Assembly (NCBI GenBank): GCA_949299115.1
Contig: CASFZH010000019.1
Location: 1 to 37,926, forward strand
Reading direction: 5' to 3'
Length of the DNA: 37,926 nt
Source of the DNA: an uncultured Helicobacter sp.
GTDB lineage: Bacteria > Campylobacterota > Campylobacteria > Campylobacterales > Helicobacteraceae
Below the pieces are notes generated by a model. It was not told the origin of the DNA. It did not search any database and saw nothing but the letters and a program-made list of their open reading frames with translations. Shown here piece by piece: positions 34,947-37,926 of the stretch. Numbering within the stretch: the stretch's first letter is position 1; each line of letters starts with the position of its first letter. Both the position numbers and the translations under genes were made by a program.

Positions 34947-35798
34947 ATGCAACAAGTCTCTGTAAATAGCAATAATGCAGACTTACACCATGAAACAATA
35001 CAATATAATGAAAATGATTCCATACAAAAAACCAATAATATTCCTATCATAAGCAAAAAAATTCTTAATATTGTAGGTAGAACAAATGCTCAATACAAGC
35101 TCATTGGCGAAGGTGACAAGATATTATTGGGATTAAGTGGAGGAAAAGATTCTATATTGCTTACCACAATATTAGCTCATATACAAAAACATGCCCCTTT
35201 TAAATTCGACTTTTTGGCAATGACGGTAGATTATGGTAGAGGCGGTGAATATGAATATATACAAAAATATTGTGATAAACTTGGTGTTAAATATGAAAGA
35301 AACCGCACAGAAATTTTTAAGATTCTCGAATCACATAAACGAGAAGGGACTATATATTGTTCTTTTTGTTCTCGTATGAGAAGAGGCGAATTGTATAGTA
35401 TCGCTTTACAAAGAGGATTCAACAAGATTGCCTTAGCACATCATTTAGATGATGCGGCAGAAAGCTTTATGATGAATCTCACATACAATGGTGCACTACG
35501 TTCGATGCCACCTTATTATCGTGCGCAAAATGGACTAGGTGTAATACGTCCCCTTATTTTTGTAAGAGAAAGACAAATCATAGACTTCATTGCTAAAAAC
35601 AACATTTATATAGCCCCTGATTGCAATTGTCCCATTAATTGGTTACCAGAAGATAAACGCCCTACAGCACGTGCAGAGAATAAACAATTATTAAAAGAAT
35701 TAGAATCAAAAAATCCAAATCTTTTCAAATCACTCAAAAATGCCTTTAGCCATATCCATGTAAATAGTTTTTGTGATACAAGATTCCTAGATACATAA
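34947..35798 (+). CDS. ttcA: tRNA 2-thiocytidine biosynthesis protein TtcA-like
   Basis: ATP-dependent enzyme that thiolates cytidine 32 of tRNA, using an Fe-S cluster. PP-loop motif LGLSGGKDSIL (residues about 61-71), then CSFCSRMRRGELY with the C-x2-C pair (about 138-141), a third Cys further on (CNCP), and HHLDDAAESFMMN. At 283 residues it is normal for the family. The first 30 residues are a polar, Asn/His/Gln-rich extension. Start ATG 34947 has AAGGAA 7 nt upstream. The gene is intact, although debris flanks it on the left. Confidence 0.92.
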   Translation: MQQVSVNSNNADLHHETIQYNENDSIQKTNNIPIISKKILNIVGRTNAQYKLIGEGDKILLGLSGGKDSILLTTILAHIQKHAPFKFDFLAMTVDYGRGGEYEYIQKYCDKLGVKYERNRTEIFKILESHKREGTIYCSFCSRMRRGELYSIALQRGFNKIALAHHLDDAAESFMMNLTYNGALRSMPPYYRAQNGLGVIRPLIFVRERQIIDFIAKNNIYIAPDCNCPINWLPEDKRPTARAENKQLLKELESKNPNLFKSLKNAFSHIHVNSFCDTRFLDT

Positions 35799-36041
35799 AG
35801 TTGTATCATAAATATTGCACCCATAAGTAATTCGTAATTTTACAAGACCAAAAAATCAATTACTATTAAAAGATGTAATATAATTGATTACTGCATTGAC
35901 AAATAAATTCATATTTTCCATTATCCATATTTTCTATTATCTATGTATAGATACCACTGCTACAATATGGCTAGATTTATGATATAAAAAACTTAATTTC
36001 TATTTTCATATTTTTTAAGAATCTCATAAGCTTTCTCACAT

Positions 36042-36047
36042 TATAAT
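36042..36047 (+). promoter_or_regulatory. -10 box (TATAAT) of the cystatin-like gene
   Basis: Perfect TATAAT, 30 nt before the ATG at 36077; AAGGAG at 36066-36071 has a 5-nt spacer. The expression signals are intact even though the gene is not. Confidence 0.6.
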
Positions 36048-36076
36048 CTAATCATTTAAAATTATAAGGAGCTTTT

Positions 36077-36658
36077 ATGTTAAAAACAATGCAATATGGT
36101 GGATGGCAATACAACGAAAATCCTAGTGAAATTACAAGAGGTATTTAATAAGGCTGTTAAATCTTTGGGAGTTGGTCAGACAAGGGAGCTTATGCTATGG
36201 CTCGGCACACAGCTAGTCAATGGACACAATTATGCTTTTGTTGTACGTACAGAAAGTGCAACGTTAAAACCTACAGTGTCGTATGAACTTTTAATTTGTA
36301 ATATTTCTTTTGATAAACAAATATATAGTATTTATTCTCTTGAAAAAATTATTACTTCTTCGTCTTCTCCCGTAGTGGCATTATCGGTAGTTCTGTGGCA
36401 GAGGCTAAAATACAAACTTCAGATTGCATAGTAGCAGATGAGATGAAAAAACTTTTTAACAAGGCTTTTGAAAAAATGGTTGGTGTTGTCTATACCCTAG
36501 AGCTTTATATTGCCCATCAAGTCGTACATGGTAACAATTATTATTTTATCGCAAAAGCACAAATTATGAATCAAGAAATGACCACAGATTACAAAGTCAT
36601 CATTATTAATGCAAGTGAAGCGGGTGTTGTAGCTAAAAATTTCTTTCATTTATTATAA
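36077..36658 (+). pseudogene. Two tandem cystatin-like domains, broken by two frameshifts
   Basis: From ATG 36077 (good ribosome site) the frame codes MLKTMQYGGWQYNENPSEIT and stops at about 36148. A second frame carries LQEVFNKAVKSLG and QLVNGHNYAFVV up to 36431. A third, from about 36380 (IIGSSVAEAKIQTSD), carries MKKLFNKAF and QVVHGNNYYFIAKA and ends at 36658. The two halves are duplicates of one domain of about 95 residues. QxVxGxNY and the N-terminal glycines resemble the cystatin/stefin fold, which inhibits papain-type proteases in eukaryotes. The first and third pieces share a frame, so the two shifts compensate. No signal peptide. Alternatives: recent pseudogene, sequencing error, or two separate small genes. 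Confidence 0.65.
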
Positions 36659-37530
36659 TGTTTTGAAATTAAAGCAAGAGTCTTTAGTGTAGTGGGGAAA
36701 TCAATTTATTTATATCATATACTCAAATGCTACAGCTGTATTTGCTACTGAATGTCATAGTCTCATTATTTGGTAAATTATGGGATTTTTAAGACAGTCA
36801 TTATCAATAATAAATAATAATACCAATTCGCTATTTAAATATTTCTCTAATATTTTACACATCTTTATGAATGCCTAAATATTCTCTAACGAATATGTCT
36901 TACATTACGTGATATCATATTAACATCTCCTATTTATCAAATATACTTGTATCAATATTATTCTTTAAAGAAAATTACAAAATGCTACTATATTTTTGCA
37001 CACATTCATGAGTATAGAGGATAAATAGCGATAATTGTGTTATCAATATTTTATGGGCAATATAAATACTCTATATAATTTCTTGATACAAAAAACCATT
37101 TTGCATTATGACAAAATTGTAATAATTTTGTCATGCTGATTGCACAGTAAATAACATACAACATTTAATGAGAATTTTTATGTAACCCCATATTCTTAAT
37201 CTTCCAAAAACAACGAATTTACATAATTTATTTGTATAAAAATTCGTATCAAAAACAGCGTGATAGTATATAAGAGACAAAACATCAAATATTTTGTTGG
37301 CTTGATAGAACAATGCTATATAGTTATTTCTCTCATTTTGTGATTTTGTGTTGTTACATTCATCAAATATAGTGATATTTTGGAGAATATATTGTGGAGA
37401 TTCTCTATTAAAGAATTGATAAATTTTTATTCTTTGATACAAATTTGTGATTTGATTACATCTTGTAGCATAACAAATCACTATATTGAAATTATAGGGT
37501 TTGGTTATATTGTAAAACAAAGTTTCATAT
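36659..37530. other. Long AT-rich gap (about 870 bp)
   Basis: No gene that I can support. A 129-codon frame (37131-37520, minus) and an overlapping plus-strand frame (37380-37685) lack ribosome sites and family features. The clearest element is the inverted repeat at 37109-37133. Confidence 0.5.
37109..37133. repeat. Perfect 10-bp inverted repeat
   Basis: Arms TGACAAAATT (37109-37118) and AATTTTGTCA (37124-37133) with a 5-nt loop, extendable by one A-T pair. It lies 400 bp beyond the end of the partial gene on the right and could be a protein-binding palindrome or part of a terminator; there is no T-run on either side. Confidence 0.6.
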
Positions 37531-37926
37531 TTATATTCCCAATCCTACGCTATATTCTATGCCACGCCACGCACAATGCAGTGTTTTGTCTTTTGTGTCA
37601 AACCACACAAATACGCCTTCTAGCATATATATCCATTCCATATCTGCAAGTTTTTTATCAAGTAAAGCACACAAAAAGAGCATAATAAAACTATCATGTG
37701 TAACAAAAATATCAAGCACACCCTGTATATCTTGTCCCTCTCTTATATGTGAATAATTTGAGAAACAAGATTCTATATCACAAGTTGTATGATGTGGTAA
37801 TGGTTGAGCTATCCATAAATCTATGCGTGGAAGTTGGGTAAAAATAGTATCTTTTGGATTATGCCACATTGTCTTAAGCAAGAGTTCTAATGTGGTTTGC
37901 AAGGGATACACACCACCAAGAATCTC
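37531..37926 (-). CDS. Histidine-phosphatase-like protein, C-terminal part (start outside window)
   Basis: The frame is open to the window edge, so only about 131 C-terminal residues are seen. VTHDSFIMLFLCALL carries the HD dipeptide and helix that mark the second half of histidine acid phosphatases (branch 2), followed by an ADMEWIYMLEGVFVWFD strand-turn, as in those enzymes. The N-terminal RHG motif would lie beyond 37926. Role: phosphomonoester or phytate-type hydrolysis, perhaps periplasmic. The assignment rests on one motif and is tentative. The codon read as an internal start (37911) is not preferred, because coding sequence continues upstream of it. Confidence 0.6.
   Translation of the reverse strand, partial: EILGGVYPLQTTLELLLKTMWHNPKDTIFTQLPRIDLWIAQPLPHHTTCDIESCFSNYSHIREGQDIQGVLDIFVTHDSFIMLFLCALLDKKLADMEWIYMLEGVFVWFDTKDKTLHCAWRGIEYSVGLGI

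Noticed and set aside
37131-37520. 129-codon frame on the minus strand
   Set aside because: No ribosome site, no family motif, and a composition like the surrounding AT-rich gap; it overlaps another frame on the opposite strand and probably arises by chance.

Overview
The window (37,926 bp, roughly 30% GC) comes from a Campylobacterota genome, most likely an enterohepatic-type Helicobacter. The evidence is the AT-rich base composition, motA-motB next to tatB-tatC, a system II CcsBA cytochrome c synthase, a short RecO, hemN beside a GlpC-like Fe-S protein, cysteine-rich Sel1-repeat (Hcp) proteins, and mononucleotide G and T tracts of the phase-variation type. No tRNA, rRNA, CRISPR array or intact insertion sequence was seen.

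Layout. (1) 1-1700: the N-terminal two thirds of a methyl-accepting chemotaxis protein, with a 14-nt A/T tract at its promoter. (2) 1690-7740: a mostly minus-strand core block: obg, tatC, tatB, motB, motA, a ThiF/MoeB-like E1 enzyme and a metallo-beta-lactamase-fold hydrolase. (3) 7812-10912: a cysteine-rich Sel1 protein divergent from a two-lipoprotein unit whose second member looks like LpoB. (4) 10963-14856: two divergent cell-surface modification genes, a family 8 glycosyltransferase and a phosphoethanolamine-transferase-like protein fused to a glycerophosphodiesterase-like domain. Each is interrupted by a run of 13 G/C, and each would be restored by 12; both are OFF here. (5) 14975-22461: a minus-strand core block: hypothetical, truA, LptF/G permease, prepilin-peptidase-like protein, recO, ubiE, GlpC-like protein, hemN. 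(6) 22700-29050: ccsBA with two thioredoxin-fold genes upstream, then beta-carbonic anhydrase and dedA. (7) 29051-36660: an accessory and decaying zone. It holds an EVE plus PD-(D/E)XK nuclease candidate with a small beta-repeat partner, a sirtuin, tpx, remnants of a dba-dsbB/dsbI unit, unrecognised debris, ttcA, and a frameshifted gene with two cystatin-like domains. (8) 36660-37926: a long gap and the 3' end of a histidine-phosphatase-like gene.

Functional themes are envelope energetics and transport (Tat, MotAB, CcsBA, thioredoxins, Lpt permease), redox and heme metabolism, and switchable surface decoration. A striking background signal is the word AGAATC/GATTCT. It is far more frequent than base composition predicts, occurs in coding and non-coding DNA, and sometimes forms inverted pairs: one is a probable terminator between convergent genes, one lies just upstream of a poly-G switch, one lies in a low-complexity insert of ccsBA, and one lies downstream of the sirtuin gene.

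The strongest candidates for something undescribed are the divergent switch pair with its transferase-phosphodiesterase fusion, the over-represented word and its hairpins, and the EVE-nuclease/beta-repeat pair. All functional statements rest on reading motifs; no database search was possible.
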